NCBI RefSeq assembly: GCF_014633365.1
Contig: NC_068346.1
Span: 37,697,191-37,761,190 of the forward strand
DNA: 64,000 nucleotides
Source: Diospyros lotus
Taxonomy: Eukaryota; Streptophyta; Magnoliopsida; Ericales; Ebenaceae
Direction of reading: 5' to 3'
This document shows positions 1 through 11,165 of this stretch, in pieces. Both the position numbers and the translations under genes were made by a program. The stretch's first letter is position 1; each line of letters starts with the position of its first letter. The notes under the pieces were generated by a model, which was given only the letters and a program-made list of their open reading frames with translations, was not told the origin of the DNA and searched no databases.

Positions 1-1845
1 TGCACCTTCAACCTTTTGGATGTTCATGTTTTCCCTACCTAAGACCGTACATCAACATAAGTTTGATTTGCACTTAGCTAAGTGTCTTTATTGGATACAG
101 TCCAGTTCATGCAGGGTACAAGTGTTTAGATCCTTCAGATAGGATATATTTCTCTAGACATGTTCAGTTTAATCCTACCGAATTTCCTTATTTACTTTTG
201 TTTGCTTCCTTAATAGCTAGTCCTGTCCAATCTTCTTCTTTGTGTCATTCTACTGATGTTTTTCATTCACTTCCTTCATTTCAATTTAAGGTTCCTCAAG
301 TAGCACAATCCTCAGTACCTTCTCCTCTAGTAACTCAGCCTTCATTACCCTCCTCGTCCTCACCTTCCTCTGATAATTCGGTCGCTTCCTTGTTGCCTAT
401 CTCTCCAAACCAACAACCATGTACCACTTCTCATTCACATTCCACTCAACCTAAACCTGTATCTGCACCCTCTGTTCATCCTATGATCACCCGATCTAAA
501 TCTAAACAGCTTCTTTCATGTCCTCATGCTCTAATAAGTAACCTAGAACCTAACTCAGTCAATGGAGCTCACTTAGATCCTCATTGGACTCAGGTTATGG
601 AAGAAGAGTTTTTTGCTCTTCAACGTAATAACACCTTGTAATTGGTTCCTTTCTCCCAAGATATGAATTTACTTGGCTATAAATGGGTGTTTCGAACTAA
701 ATAGAAGACTGATGGTTCCATCCTTAAACACAAGGCATGTTTGGTTGCTAAAGGGTTTCTTCAAACACTAGGCATAGACTACACATAAATGTTCAATCTA
801 GTAATTAAGGCTCCAACAATCAGAGTATTATTTTCTTTGGCAGTTCACTTTCGCTGGGATATTCAGCAAGTGGATATTAATAATGCCTTTTTGAATGGGG
901 AGCTTATGGAGGATGTTTACATGTCTCAGCTAGCTGATTTTATTGATTCTAGATTTTCTTCTTATGTGTGTAAGCTGAAGAAATCACTATATGGGCTGAA
1001 ACAAGTTCCACAAGCTTGGTACACTAAGTTGAAGTCAACATTACAAGGTTGGGGTTTTTCAAGAGCTGTTTCTGATACATCTCTTTTCATTAAACGCACT
1101 GATGCTGTCGTGCTCTTTCTTTTGGTGTATGTTGATGACATACTTGTCACGGATTCTGACCCTATTGCTTTAAAGGCATGTATTCAGGATTTGGATGATC
1201 ATTTTGCTCTCAAAACCTTAGGTTCAGTTAGTTATTTTCTAGATTTTAAAGCATACAGAGATGCTGAAGTTATGTACCTTACACAGTCGAAATATATCTT
1301 AGATCTTTTGAAGAAGGCTTATATGCAAGATTGTAAGCCCTGTGATACACCTCTGACTTCTGGATTTTCATTTATTGATGAGGGAGAGTTGTTTTTAGAT
1401 CCTTCTCTACATAGGTCTATAATCGGTTCTCTTCAATATTTGACTCATACCTGGCCTAATGTTTCCTTTGTGGTGAATAAGTTGAGTTAGTTCTTATCTT
1501 TACCTAAAAAGGAGCATTGGTTAGCTTGTAAACATCTACTTCGCTACCTTAAAGGCATAATTAGTTTGGGGCTGATGTTTAGACCTATGGCAGGTGCTCT
1601 TTCTTTAACTGTGTTTACAGATGCTGACCATACTGGGTGTAAGATTACAAGGCGGTCAACTAGTGGTGTATGTGTGTTTCTTGGTTCAAATCTGATAGCT
1701 TGAAGTTCAAGAAAGCAGTTAGTGGTAGCTCAGTTTGTTGGTGAAACAGAATATCGAGCCATGGCACGGGGAGTTACTGAAATATTGTGGTTACAATCCC
1801 TATTTTCCGAGTTGGGATCTTCTCTGTGTCATACATTTGTGCATG
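1..1845 (+). mobile_element. Ty1/copia retrotransposon fragment A1 (pol 3' half)
   Basis: Truncated copia element entering from the left of the window. It runs from the end of integrase through the linker, RT and RNase H, in the order typical of Ty1/copia. The linker ends HPMITRSKSK and closely resembles the linker of element A2 (HPMQTRSKTK), so A1 and A2 belong to one family. No LTR is visible for it. Its 3' end is cut within RNase H, where sequence matching the Sirevirus S1 LTR begins. Confidence 0.85.
198..1845 (+). pseudogene. pol: Degenerate copia pol: linker, reverse transcriptase, RNase H (A1)
   Basis: The first open stretch (to 641) is the Ser/Pro-rich linker plus the start of RT (LDPHWTQVMEEEF). 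A stretch with several stops follows, then an open stretch at 789-1490 carrying QQVDINNAFLNGE, KSLYGLKQ and the catalytic LVYVDDILVT motif. RNase H motifs (TDADHTGC, STSGVCVFLG, ETEYRAMA) are readable from 1491 to 1845 but hold a stop at SNLIA*SSRKQ, where a Trp is expected. In the family this protein copies RNA into cDNA and removes the RNA template. With these breaks and no LTRs it is a dead copy. Confidence 0.85.
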
Positions 1846-2331
1846 TTGATTGATTCATTTGTGTCTAAGAGTGGACAAATACTTGTATCAATTTAAACTA
1901 TTGTTGTGGATTGTTTTGGTTGCCTAGAACTGTTTAAAATCTAGGTGTGTAATAGTTTTCAAGGTGAGCTAAGGGAAAACCTTGGTGTCGGATTTAGTGG
2001 AACGCCAAGAGTGATTAGGCCTTGGGAGAGTGGATTAGGTGTTTGGGATACACCGAACCACTATATATTGTGTGTTAGTGGATTAGGTGTTTGGGATACA
2101 CCGAACCACTATATATTGTGTGTTATCTATTGCCATTCTTTCTCTTGTATTGCTATATCTTATGGCTTACAATAATAACAATCTCAAACAATCTCACTTA
2201 TACATATTTATACAAGTTTAGTTTTCATAAAATTATATATCAAGGATTTTCATTAATAAAATTATAAAAATTTTAATCACTCAATTCACCCCTCCCCCAA
2301 TATTGAGTGGCCATTCCCAAAGGGACCAACA
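1846..2331 (+). repeat. 5' LTR of S1, truncated at its left end
   Basis: Matches the last part of the 3' LTR starting at about 24206 (shared GAGTGGACAAATACTTG and GGTGAGCTAAGGGAAAACC). It ends CCAACA immediately before the primer-binding site. The start is blurred because the junction with A1 lies in a short ATTGATT homology. Confidence 0.85.
2029..2124 (+). repeat. 48-bp perfect tandem duplication in S1 5' LTR
   Basis: Two identical 48-bp units (2029-2076 and 2077-2124), each starting AGTGGATTAGGTGTTTGGG. The 3' LTR has a single, slightly diverged copy at about 24382-24430, so the duplication arose after S1 inserted. Confidence 0.9.
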
Positions 2332-2333
2332 AT

Positions 2334-2349
2334 TGGTATCAAAGCGGGC
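2334..2349 (+). other. Primer-binding site of S1 (initiator-Met tRNA type)
   Basis: TGGTATCAAAGCGGGC lies two bases after the LTR end. The plant copia consensus TGGTATCAGAGC differs by one base. Confidence 0.75.
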
Positions 2350-2402
2350 TTCTAAAATAGTTGAATCTTTAATCCATAATCTCAACCTATAAGTGATCCA
2401 AA

Positions 2403-3919
2403 ATGGCCTCATTTTCTAAGCAACCCATAGCTAAAGGACCATCGCCTTCTAAGTCACCATTCTTTGATGGCACAAACTTCACTTATTGGAAAATGATGAT
2501 GGATTTTTTTTTGTTTTCTATAGATTATCAACTGTGGAAGATAGTTAGGGATGATTTTACCGTAATTTCGACCAAAGAAGAATAATGGATTGAAGAAGAT
2601 ATTAAAAAATATCAAATGGATCATAAAGCAAAGTACATAATCTTTTGCTCAATTCTCCCTAGTGAATATGAAAAACGCTCAGCTTGCTCCACATCTAATG
2701 AAATATGGAAAAAGCTTGAAGTAGTTTATGAGGGAACCGATCAAGTAATGGATACAAAGATTAATCTTCTAATATCTCAATATGAAGAATTTAAGCTGCT
2801 TCCAAATGAAAATATTAGTCAAATGAATGGTAGGTTCCAAAAGATTATAAACAATCTTAAAATGCTAGGAAAAGAAATTTCTGAGGTAGACCAAGTTAAG
2901 AAAATACTTAGGTTATTGTCTCTAGATTGACAACCTTTAGTGACTGTTTATCTCAAGCTGAGAACTTAAAAGAATTAAAAATGGAAGAACTAATAGGAAC
3001 CCTACTAACTCATGAATTAATCTTGAATAAGATGAATGAAGATACTAAGGGTAAGAAAACTCTTAGCTTTAAAAGTAAATGAAGAAACGGAGTCTAGTGA
3101 AGAGGAAGAAGATGATGAAACTGCCCTCCTAACAAGAACATTCGGTATACTAATGAAGAAGAAAGGAAAAGAGTGCAAGAGAGTGTCTCCTACATGTTAC
3201 AAATGTAAAAAGATTGGCCACATGCAATATGATTGTCCTGAAGAAAAAAGAGATAAGAAATAAAAGAAAGAAGAAAAGAAAGTAGAAAAAAAGAGATTCA
3301 AGAAATCAAAGAGGCATGCCTTTGCGGCATGGGATGCGGATACCTCAAGCAAATCATCTCAATCTTAAGATGAACAATCACATATGTGTTTTATGGCTTT
3401 AAAGGATGAAAAAGAAGAAGATAAAGTGGAGTTTGAAGAACTTCGTACCAAGAATATCAAATCATCAAGAAAGAGTTACAGATCTCAAAAAGAAGAAAAT
3501 GAAAAATTAAAGAATGAAATAAAGAATCTAGAAGAAAGATCTCAAGAGTCAAAGAGAGAAAATGAAAATAAAGTAGATGATCAATTAATTAACAAATTAA
3601 CAAATTATTAGTAGAAAAAAATGCCACTGAGAAATCATTAGCCACATTGATCTCTAGAAAAAACTTAAGACCTAGACCAAGAAACAAGGCACTAAAGAGA
3701 GAATGAAAACAACCTAGGTGGAGACCCCAATCTAGGAAGAGTAATCAAGTGCAAATGTGGATACCCAAAGGGATAGTTCAAACAATGAGAGCTTTGGATC
3801 AAAAAGTTTCTAATCATGTTAATGCACCTCATGTAAATGCATCAAGAGTTACATTTGATCCTAATGAAGTAAAAGTCAAGGGACCTGTCTATAAATGGGT
3901 GTCCAAATCTAAGAATTGA
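2403..3919 (+). pseudogene. gag: Degenerate Sirevirus gag (S1)
   Basis: Starts MASFSKQP and continues FFDGTNFTYWK, the usual N-terminus of copia/Sirevirus gag, then EIWKKLEVVYEGTDQV and a zinc knuckle CYKCKKIGHMQYDCP (C-X2-C-X4-H-X4-C, intact). A Glu/Lys-rich coiled-coil region follows at 3384-3611. It ends KWVSKSKN, like the GWVPKEAT end of the S2 gag. Several stops and frame changes break it. Gag forms the particle that packages the RNA. Immediately downstream the protease has been lost, and element B begins. Confidence 0.85.
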
Positions 3920-3969
3920 TTTTTTCAAAAGTGCAGATGTGCGCGAGGACCACAATGGGCATCAAATGG

Positions 3970-4331
3970 TGTTAAAGTATCCAAGAATAATAGATAAGAA
4001 GTCCAACTTATAAAAGAAGTAGATAAACAACAAGGAGGCTTCAAGATAGAGTTATCTTGCACGATAGATAAGAAGCTAAGGCCGAGATCAAGATAGAGAT
4101 AGGTTGTTGTTTTTATTATTTTATCTTTTATATCTATTTTTGTGTTTTATCTTCTCGTTGTATTTAAACTGATGTAATCTAGTCCTAGATATAAGGTAGG
4201 TAATCTAGTCCTAAAAAGTAGAAATGTAATCTAGTCCTAAAATATAGGAGAATTCTTAGGAACCTTCTTGTATAAATTCTATTATTGACATCAATAAAAC
4301 TAACAAGGAATACCGGTTCCTTTTTCCAACA
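3970..4331 (+). repeat. 5' LTR of element B
   Basis: Begins TGTTAAAG and ends CCAACA directly before TGGTATCAGAGC (4332). It contains a repeated GTAATCTAGTCCTA motif and a TATA-like region near its end. No second copy exists in the window, so the left end is inferred from the TG...CA rule. Confidence 0.7.
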
Positions 4332-4493
4332 TGGTATCAGAGCTTGCCGATCCAAGCCTTTTCTTTCAGTAACCAGTGCCTTCATTGCACAATCCTTGTT
4401 TCTTTGTGCCTTCATTACTTGTGCCTTCATAGCACCCATTTTTTGGGTTCCAACCATTTAAACCATTCATCCTTCTGTTCTTCCTTCATAACC

Positions 4494-5349
4494 ATGTCAG
4501 AAACATCAACAAATCCGTCTTCTTCCCCAACTATCATCATTGGAGAAACAGTTCTAGTGGCTCAACCTTCTCTTGCCGATGAACTACTAAGTGTTCACTA
4601 ATCCTACCGGCTAGATGGTAGAAATTTTCTTCAATGGTCGCAGCTGATCAAAACCCTTCTTAAGGGCCGAGGAAAGAGCACTCACCTAACTAGGAATCCT
4701 TCACCAGAAACTGACCTAGGCTTCAGTACATGGGATGTGGAAGACTCCTGCATCATGTCGTGGCTATGGAGCACAATACAACTAGATATTAGCGGGAACT
4801 TTATGTTCCTTAGTATTGCCTGAGAGGTTGAGACTATTTATCAAACTTTACTCAAAGGCCAAGGATGCATCCGTAATCTTTGATGTCAAAACAAAGATCA
4901 ATGGTTCAAAACACGGCCAATTAACAGTCACAAAGTACTATAATCTGATGCTAGGCCTATGGCTAGAGCTTTGATCAATACCAAGCTATAAAGATGGTGT
5001 GCCAAACGAATACTGCTACCCTCAATCAAATCCTTGAAAGAGACCAGATAGTAGAGTTTCTAGCAGGCCTAAATCCCAAGTTTGATCAGGCACGGGTTCA
5101 AATTCTTGATAAGGATAAATTACCTAGCCTAAATGAGGTGTTTGTTATTATTAGAAGTGAAGAAAATAGGAGAGGAGCCATGCTTGGTGGATCCAATATG
5201 GAAGGATCAACACTCATTTCCAACAACAAACCATGGAAGCAGTCAACAAACCGGAACAAGTTTGGATGAGATGGGTAGCGGTGCACCTTCTGTAATAAGG
5301 CGAGGCACACTAAGGAGACCTGCTTCAAGCTGCATGGGAAGGAAGTAGT
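4494..5349 (+). pseudogene. gag: Degenerate copia gag (element B)
   Basis: Starts MSETSTNPSSS. After a stop it reads YRLDGRNFLQW and later WDVEDSCIMSWLW, the UBN2-type gag core. A zinc knuckle CTFCNKARHTKETCFKLHGKE (C-X2-C-X4-H-X4-C) is intact at about 5280-5345. Multiple stops and frameshifts lie between. The reading frame is interrupted right after GKEVV by a solo LTR and resumes as LNRLGGF. Confidence 0.75.
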
Positions 5350-5821
5350 TGATGCGGTCACCAATCAAGACCCGGCCCAAAGCCGACCCGACTACGCCGG
5401 AACAATATTTTAATACTTCTTAAGTTTTAGAATTCTACTTGGTTTAGGATTCTACTTTATGTTATTTTAATACTTTATAAGTTTTAGAATTCTACTTGAT
5501 TTAGGATTTAATTTCATGTTTCTACTTGATTTAGAATTCTACTTCATGTTGGATTAGAATTTATTTCTATTAGGATTTTAGTTAGATTTTGTTTACAAAT
5601 ATTAAATGGATTTGGATTAGCCAAATACTATAAATATGCCTAGGATCTAGAGTTTGCAATCAAGTTTTTCTCAATCAAAATTCAGTAACCTATTTGGGTT
5701 TCTTAGCAAAACAGTTTTGTTTTTGCGTCTTCTTGAAAGCCAAGCTTCGGCCATTGAAGTTTATTCTTTCAAGGGTTTATTTTGGTGTGTTTTATTCATA
5801 CTCGCGCTACACGCTGCGTCA
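5350..5821 (+). mobile_element. Solo LTR inserted in gag of element B
   Basis: Runs TGATGCGGTC...CTGCGTCA and is flanked by GTAGT (5345-5349) and ATAGT (5822-5826), a 5-bp target duplication with one transition. Excising it restores the gag frame GKEVV-LNRLGGF, which is aligned with element C (GKEAVLSKMGGF in diverged form). It contains short repeats of TTTTAGAATTCTACTTG and a TATAAATA box at about 5630. The open frame 5654-6190 is an artefact joining this LTR to the downstream gag. Confidence 0.85.
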
Positions 5822-5826
5822 ATAGT

Positions 5827-7517
5827 CCTCAACCGACTTGGTGGATTTAGGAATATAAGAACTCAAGATCCTCCCCAAAACTACCCTCAAAGCTACCTTT
5901 CAAATAAAGAACAAGAGGGAGAAGCAGAAAAGGAAGAAAGACTGGGTGTTGGAATTGGTGCTAGTGCTGGAATGGATTTTAACCAACTCAATAAAGAGGA
6001 GATTAATAGGTTGAAGGAGTTCCTAAAGACCATTCAAGATGGAGGAGCATCCCGCTCTATGGCTCAACAAGGTAAACAAATATGTTTTACTCTGTTTTTA
6101 GCCTCCAAAACTGGTAGGAATAACACATGGATCTTGGATTCAGGGACTACTAACCATATGACACCCAATTTCCAGTTTTTTGATACTTAATGAGCCTTTT
6201 ACATCATCCAAACAAATCACTATTGCCAATGGGACCACAATTCCCATTAAAGGAAAAGGTAAAGTGAGCTTTGGTCCAAATTTGTCAATAAATCCGGTAT
6301 TTTATGTACCAGATTTAACCCTCAGCCTTATCTCCATAAAATAACTCACTCAAGACCTCAATTGCAATGTTGTTTTCTCTCCATATGTCTCTAAATTTCA
6401 GGACATGGACATGGGGAGGATAATTGGTGTGGCTAAAGAGCAACATGGGTTGTATATCTTACAAGGGAGGAGCACTAAGCCTAAAGATCAGCTGCATACA
6501 ACCTACTCAACCCAGAAAACATCCTCTGATCGAGCTGCCATTTGGCTTCATCATCTTCGCCTAGGTCATCTTCCTTTTAGTTTAGTGAGGGAAATGTTTC
6601 CTACTTTGTTTAAAACTCTTGATCCTAGTATTTTTCAGTGTGATGTGTGTGTTATGGCCAAACATCATAGAACCTCTTATCCATTTAACAATAAACTATC
6701 ATCTAGACCTTTTGCTTTGATCCATTCAGATATTTGGGGTCCTTCAAGAATTTCAAATCAGTCGGGGGCCAAGTGGTTCATCGCATTCATAGATGATTGC
6801 ACTAGAATGTGTTGGGTTTTTTTTATTAAAGGATAAGGCTGGTATTTGGACTGTTCTCCCCTATTTTTGCAAAATGATTCACACACAATTTGGAACTCAA
6901 ATTCAAAAATTTAGGATAGATAATGCAAGGGTATATTTCAATGCTCACTTACATCTCTTCTTCCAAAACGAAGGAATTGTCCATGAATCTCATGCATCGA
7001 CACTCCACAACAAAATGGAGTGGCTGAGAGGAAGATGAGGCATCTTCTTAATGTCACTAGAACCCTTCTTCATTATCATAATATTCCTAAATATCTATGG
7101 GGGGAGGCAGTCCTGACAGCTACTTATGTCATTAATAGGGTCCCATCCAAGATTCTTAACAATCAAAGCCCTTTCCAAAGCGTAACCAAGTTCTTCCCAG
7201 ACCTGAAACTGCATTCTCCCTTGGCTCTTAAAGTTTTTGGATGTGTATGTTTTGTTCACATACCCAAGGCCCACCGAGACAAGCTAGATCCTAGAGCAAA
7301 AAGATGTGTCTTCATAGGGTATTCTCCAACCCAAAAAGGATACAAGTGCTATGATCTTATCTCTCGGAAAGTCTATGTTTCTAAGAATGTCACCTTCATT
7401 GAGTCCCAATCTTTTTTTGATTCTCAACCTAAGGGGGAGCATACTCAACTGGAAACTAGTATGGATAATTTCTTTCCAGAACCCCCTGCTTTAACTAGTG
7501 ATTCTTGTGAAACTTAG
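5827..7517 (+). pseudogene. pol: Copia protease and integrase (element B)
   Basis: Protease shows the catalytic WILDSGTTNHMTPN motif at about 6130. Integrase follows: zinc region WLHHLRLGH...CDVCVMAKHH, first catalytic Asp in LIHSDIWGPS, FIDDCTRMCWV, second Asp in RIDNARVYF, and the Glu in MAERKMRHLL. A frameshift at about 6830 and another at about 7015 break it, plus stops near 6190 and 6343. The last readable part is the GYSPTQKGYKCYD region and a linker ending SDSCET. Confidence 0.83.
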
Positions 7518-8175
7518 GAAGAAAACCTAGCTTTTAACATGTATATACCGCTTAATTAAATGCATAGACTAGAGATGGCAAAATGGGCTTGGCCCGACAG
7601 GCTGGCCCGTTGGGGCCCGGCCCGGCACCGGGCTAGGGCCAGCATTTTGCTAGCCCATTTAAGGCTGGGCCGATTTGGCCCGGTGGGCCAAATGGTGGCG
7701 GGCCGGGCTAAACCGCTTGGCCAGCTAATCTCGCCCTCGCCCTCGCCCTCGTCTCACCCGTGCCCCTCACTCGCCCTCTGTCTCGCCCTCGTCCTCTGTC
7801 GCCCTCGCCCTCGCCCTCACCCTCGTCTCGCCCTCGCCCGCACCCCTCGCTCTCGCTCTCGCCCCTCAGTCGTCCTCGCTCGCCCTCTGTCGCCCGCGCC
7901 CTCCGCTCTCAGTCTCACCCCTCGCCCTCTCTCGCTCACTGCCCGTTTGGCCCGCGGGCCCGTGTAGGGCCGGGCTAGGGCCAGCAATCTGCTGGCCCGT
8001 TTTTAAGTGGGCCAATTTGGCCCGGCCCGGCCCAGCCCGGCCCGTTTGCCATCTCTAGCATAGACTATACACCATTATATATATAGAAATACAATGGGCC
8101 ATGGGCTCTAACATAGGATTAATCCTAGACTATAACCATATAACTCAACACTCCCTCTCAAGCTAGAGCATATAT
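7518..8175 (-). repeat. Minus-strand copia 3' LTR fragment with polypurine tract
   Basis: Read on the minus strand, a polypurine tract GCTTGAGAGGGAG (8151-8163) precedes an LTR beginning TGTTGAGTTATATGG at 8150. The upstream minus-strand bases GATATATATGCTC resemble the end of pol seen before the 3' LTRs of C and H. The LTR runs leftwards towards element B and is split by the hAT MITE. Its far end is not defined. It shares no sequence with B's LTR, so it is a piece of a different element. Confidence 0.6.
7570..8057. mobile_element. hAT-type MITE, GC-rich
   Basis: Perfect 13-bp ends TAGAGATGGCAAA...TTTGCCATCTCTA within longer GC-rich inverted repeats (GGGCCGGGC blocks). It is flanked by an exact 8-bp duplication GCATAGAC (7562-7569 and 8058-8065), which is the hAT signature. 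The centre is CTCGCCCTCGCCCTCG low-complexity sequence. Open frames through it (7560-7967, 7760-7978) are compositional and not genes. Confidence 0.92.
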
Positions 8176-9121
8176 ATCATATGCATTATCTTGTTGTTGA
8201 TGAAAATAATTCCATTATTATCTATGCTAATAGGCAAGGCAATGTTTACATTACTGTTATTGAGGAAATTAATGTGAAGTGCCTAATGGTGAAAAAAGAG
8301 GCTGTTCTTTTACAACATAGAAGATTAGGTCATCTTAATCCGGAGCTAATTAGAAAAATCTCTAATAAAGATTTGGTCTTAGGGCTCCCTAAGATAAAAT
8401 TCAATGAATAAATTTTTTGTGATATTTGTTGTCAAGGAAAACAAACTAGAACATCTTTTAAATCCAAGAATGAAATATCAACTAGCAAACCTCTACAACT
8501 TTTGCACATGGACTTATTTGGACCCTCACAAACTAGAAGTTTGGGTGGGAAATTTTATGCAAATGTTATAGTAGATGATTTCTCTAGATTTACTTGGGTT
8601 ATGTTTTTGTCTTCAAATGATGAAGCTTTTCAAAGCTTTGTCAAATTGGCCAAGATAATTCAAAGAGAGCAAGATGATAAAATTGTCTCTATTAGGAGTG
8701 ATCATGGTGGGGAATTTGAGAATAGGAATTTTATGGAATTTTGTGAAGAGAATGAAATCCTTCATCAATTCTCTACACCTAGAACCCCATAACAAAATGG
8801 TGTTGTTGAGAGGAAAAACAGGATTCTTCAAGAGATGGTCAGCACCATGCTTTTCGAGAATCGCTTGCTTACTTATTTTTGGACGGAAGCGATTAATACC
8901 TCTTGTTATATTCTAAATAGGTTTAATTTAAGGCAAGGTATCAAGAAGACACCATTTGAGATATATTATGAGAAAAAAACCTAATGTATCATATTTTAGA
9001 GCCTTTGGATGTAAATGTTTCATTTTTTAACACAAAGGATAATGTAGGAAAGTTTGAAGCTAAAAGTGACCAAGGCATCTTTCTTAGATATTCAAAAACT
9101 AGCAAGGCTTATAGAGTGTAT
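8176..9121 (+). pseudogene. pol: Sirevirus integrase (S1)
   Basis: Integrase zinc domain HRRLGHLN...FCDICCQGKQ, then catalytic Asp in LLHMDLFGPS, IVDDFSRFTWV, second Asp in RSDHGGEFEN, and Glu in NGVVERKNR. One frame carries stops at 8409-8411 and 8790-8792 (the second at the Q of TPQQNG, fitting CAA to TAA), then a frameshift near 8975. The protein continues across the A2 insertion (SKAYRV-YNIR). The protease and start of integrase expected upstream are missing. Confidence 0.87.
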
Positions 9122-9473
9122 TGTTGGAGAAGCTAACTCTAAGACAATTGAAGAGCAATCAGCTGCTGATAGGAAGTTTGTTTTGCGGGGAAATGTTGGA
9201 GATCACGTCACATGACTAACTGATCTTTAGTTAGTCTTTTCTATATGTTTAGTGTTTCTGTTATGTTTGTGTTAGCTTGTTGTTAAGCTGATTGGTTATA
9301 TTAAGTGATTGTTATGCGGCTGTGTTTGTATTAGAGGCTGGCTGATTTTATATATATCAGTGTAGTCTATAGTCCTCATTTCCTATAACTTTGAGTTTTT
9401 GAATTAATTCCAGATTCAGATCTCTCTCTATTCCTCTCTGTTTTCATTTCTCGGAGATATCATTTCTTTATCA
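9122..9473 (+). repeat. 5' LTR of A2
   Basis: TGTTGGAGAAGC...TTCTTTATCA. The primer-binding site TGGTATCAGAGC follows directly at 9474. The first 94 bases can be read as the codons that also end pol in the 3' LTR. Confidence 0.95.
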
Positions 9474-9489
9474 TGGTATCAGAGCTTTC
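9474..9489 (+). other. Primer-binding site of A2
   Basis: TGGTATCAGAGCTTTC, adjacent to the LTR with no spacer; perfect to the plant copia consensus over its first 12 bases. Confidence 0.85.
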
Positions 9490-9501
9490 GGATTAACATC
9501 C

Positions 9502-11076
9502 ATGGCGTCACATCCGAGTTCGACTTCTGCTTGCTCTCTTCCTTCTCATGTTTCTGCATCACTCTCGTCTGCATCTCAGTCGAATTTTGCTGAGATGACC
9601 AAGGCGTTCAACTATGTTCCAATCCGCCTTGAACCGAACAATTTTCTTTTCTGGAAAGCTCAGATCTCTGCTACTCTACCTGCTTTCGATCTTCAGCCAT
9701 TTATCAATAAGACTTCACCTCCTCCAAAGTTTATAACAATTACAGACGCTGATGCAGAAGAAAACACAACGATGAATCCAGAGTATCTGACCTGGATGCG
9801 TTCTGACCAATTATTGCTTGGCTGGCTGTTTTCAACCATTGATAAGGAAGTCTTAGCTCAAGTGATTCATTGCGAATCATCCTCTAAGGTATGGTAGAGT
9901 TTAGAGAATTTATATTCGAGACAAACAATCGCTAAATCTTTTCAACTCAAGCAACAACTTCGGTCGGTCAAGAAAGAGTCTATGTCCATTAATGACTATA
10001 TACTCAAGATTAAAACGATAGGACATGCTCTCGCTGCTATAGGCGAACCACTAACTGATAAGGATGTGCTTCTAGCTATCCTTAATGGATTGGATCAAGA
10101 CTATGAGACTGTTGTCAGTCTCATAACCTATCAAATGGACGATATTGATTTAGACAAAGTGCAGTACCTTCTGTTAATGCATGAACAACGCTTGAGTGTC
10201 AAGAATTCTGTTTCAGTAACTAATGAGTCATTTTTGCCCTCGGCAATGAACGTTAATTTTAGTGAAAGCAAAGGAAGAGATGGTGGTTCAGTGAATTCAG
10301 GAGGAGGTTACATATAAAATAGAGGTGGCTATAATCGTGGAGGAGGAGGTAGAGGTCGTCAATCTAATAGATGAGTGTACTGTCAGCTTTGTGGAAAGCC
10401 AGGACATGTTGTGGATCGATGTTATCATCGATTTGATCGTAATTTTCAGAGAGATGATCGTAATTTTCAGAGAGGAAGTTCTTTTCAGTCAAGCCAAAAT
10501 CCTGGTTTAGCTTATGGGAGAGGCAACTCAAGTTCTTCTTTTGATTCCAGAGCTTATATAGCTTCTCATTGTGACTCTAACGAGCCCTACATTAGTGATG
10601 TAGGTTCAGCATATGGAACTATTGGCCATTTTTCTCAATCACAGAATTTTGACAACCCTCAGTCTTCTGTTTTACAAGATTCTTCATGGTTTGTTGACTC
10701 CGGGGCAACTAATCATATTACTTCCAATCTCAACAATCTTTCTTTACATGCTCCATACAATGGCACGGACAAAATCTCTGTTGGTAATGGTAAGAAACTT
10801 CCTATCTCTCATGTTGGTCTTGGACTTTTGAATACTCATACTCAACCAACTTCTGCCATTCCTCTTTCCAACATTTTACATGTACCTAACATAACTAAAA
10901 ATTTAATCAGCGTCTCTCAACTCACTAGAGATCATGATCTTGTGGCTGAATTTAACTCTTCTTCTTGTTTGATCAAGGACAAGAATTCCGAGCTGGTTTT
11001 TCTTAGAGGATTTCTTAAGGATGGGCTTTATCAGCTGCACTCAACATTTGGTCATGCTAACAGCACATCTGCCTAG
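9502..11076 (+). pseudogene. gag: Copia gag and protease (A2)
   Basis: One frame from ATG 9502 through 11076. Gag core includes VPIRLEPNNFLFWKAQI and NDYILKIKTIGHAL. A Gly/Arg-rich stretch is followed by the zinc knuckle CQLCGKPGHVVDRC, then protease WFVDSGATNHITSN (catalytic DSG intact) and HVPNITKNLISVSQL. In-frame stops lie at 9895-9897 (after KVW), 10315-10317 and 10372-10374, each one transition from a sense codon. Gag packages the RNA; protease cleaves the polyprotein. The frame closes at 11074-11076 and pol resumes in another frame. Confidence 0.9.
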
Positions 11077-11165
11077 CCTTTTTCATCTATTCCTCGTTCA
11101 TCTTGTTCTAGTAGCACTTTTCTTTCAGCAAATAAATGTAATAGGCCAGTTCAGTTTCTCCTTAA

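Larger units (their letters stand above)
3970..7517 (+). mobile_element. Ty1/copia element B, 3' half missing
   Basis: Has a 5' LTR, a primer-binding site, gag, protease and integrase in order, then stops in the integrase-RT linker. RT, RNase H and the 3' LTR are absent. Integrase is very similar to that of element E (both read FKTLDP.xFQCDVCVMAKHHR), so B and E are one family. The base run before the LTR (AATGG) finds no partner downstream, consistent with a deletion or rearrangement of the 3' side. Confidence 0.8.

Noticed and set aside
5654..6190. 178-aa open frame with a possible hydrophobic segment
   Set aside because: Chimera of a solo LTR and element B gag/protease; the frame join is created by the insertion.
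7560..7978. Long GC-rich open frames (Pro/Arg/Ser-rich)
   Set aside because: They lie inside the hAT MITE and come from CTCGCC repeats; no domain or codon structure of a gene.
9474..9489. tRNA gene fragments at TGGTATCAGAGC sites
   Set aside because: These are primer-binding sites complementary to a tRNA 3' end, each directly after an LTR; no tRNA cloverleaf is present.
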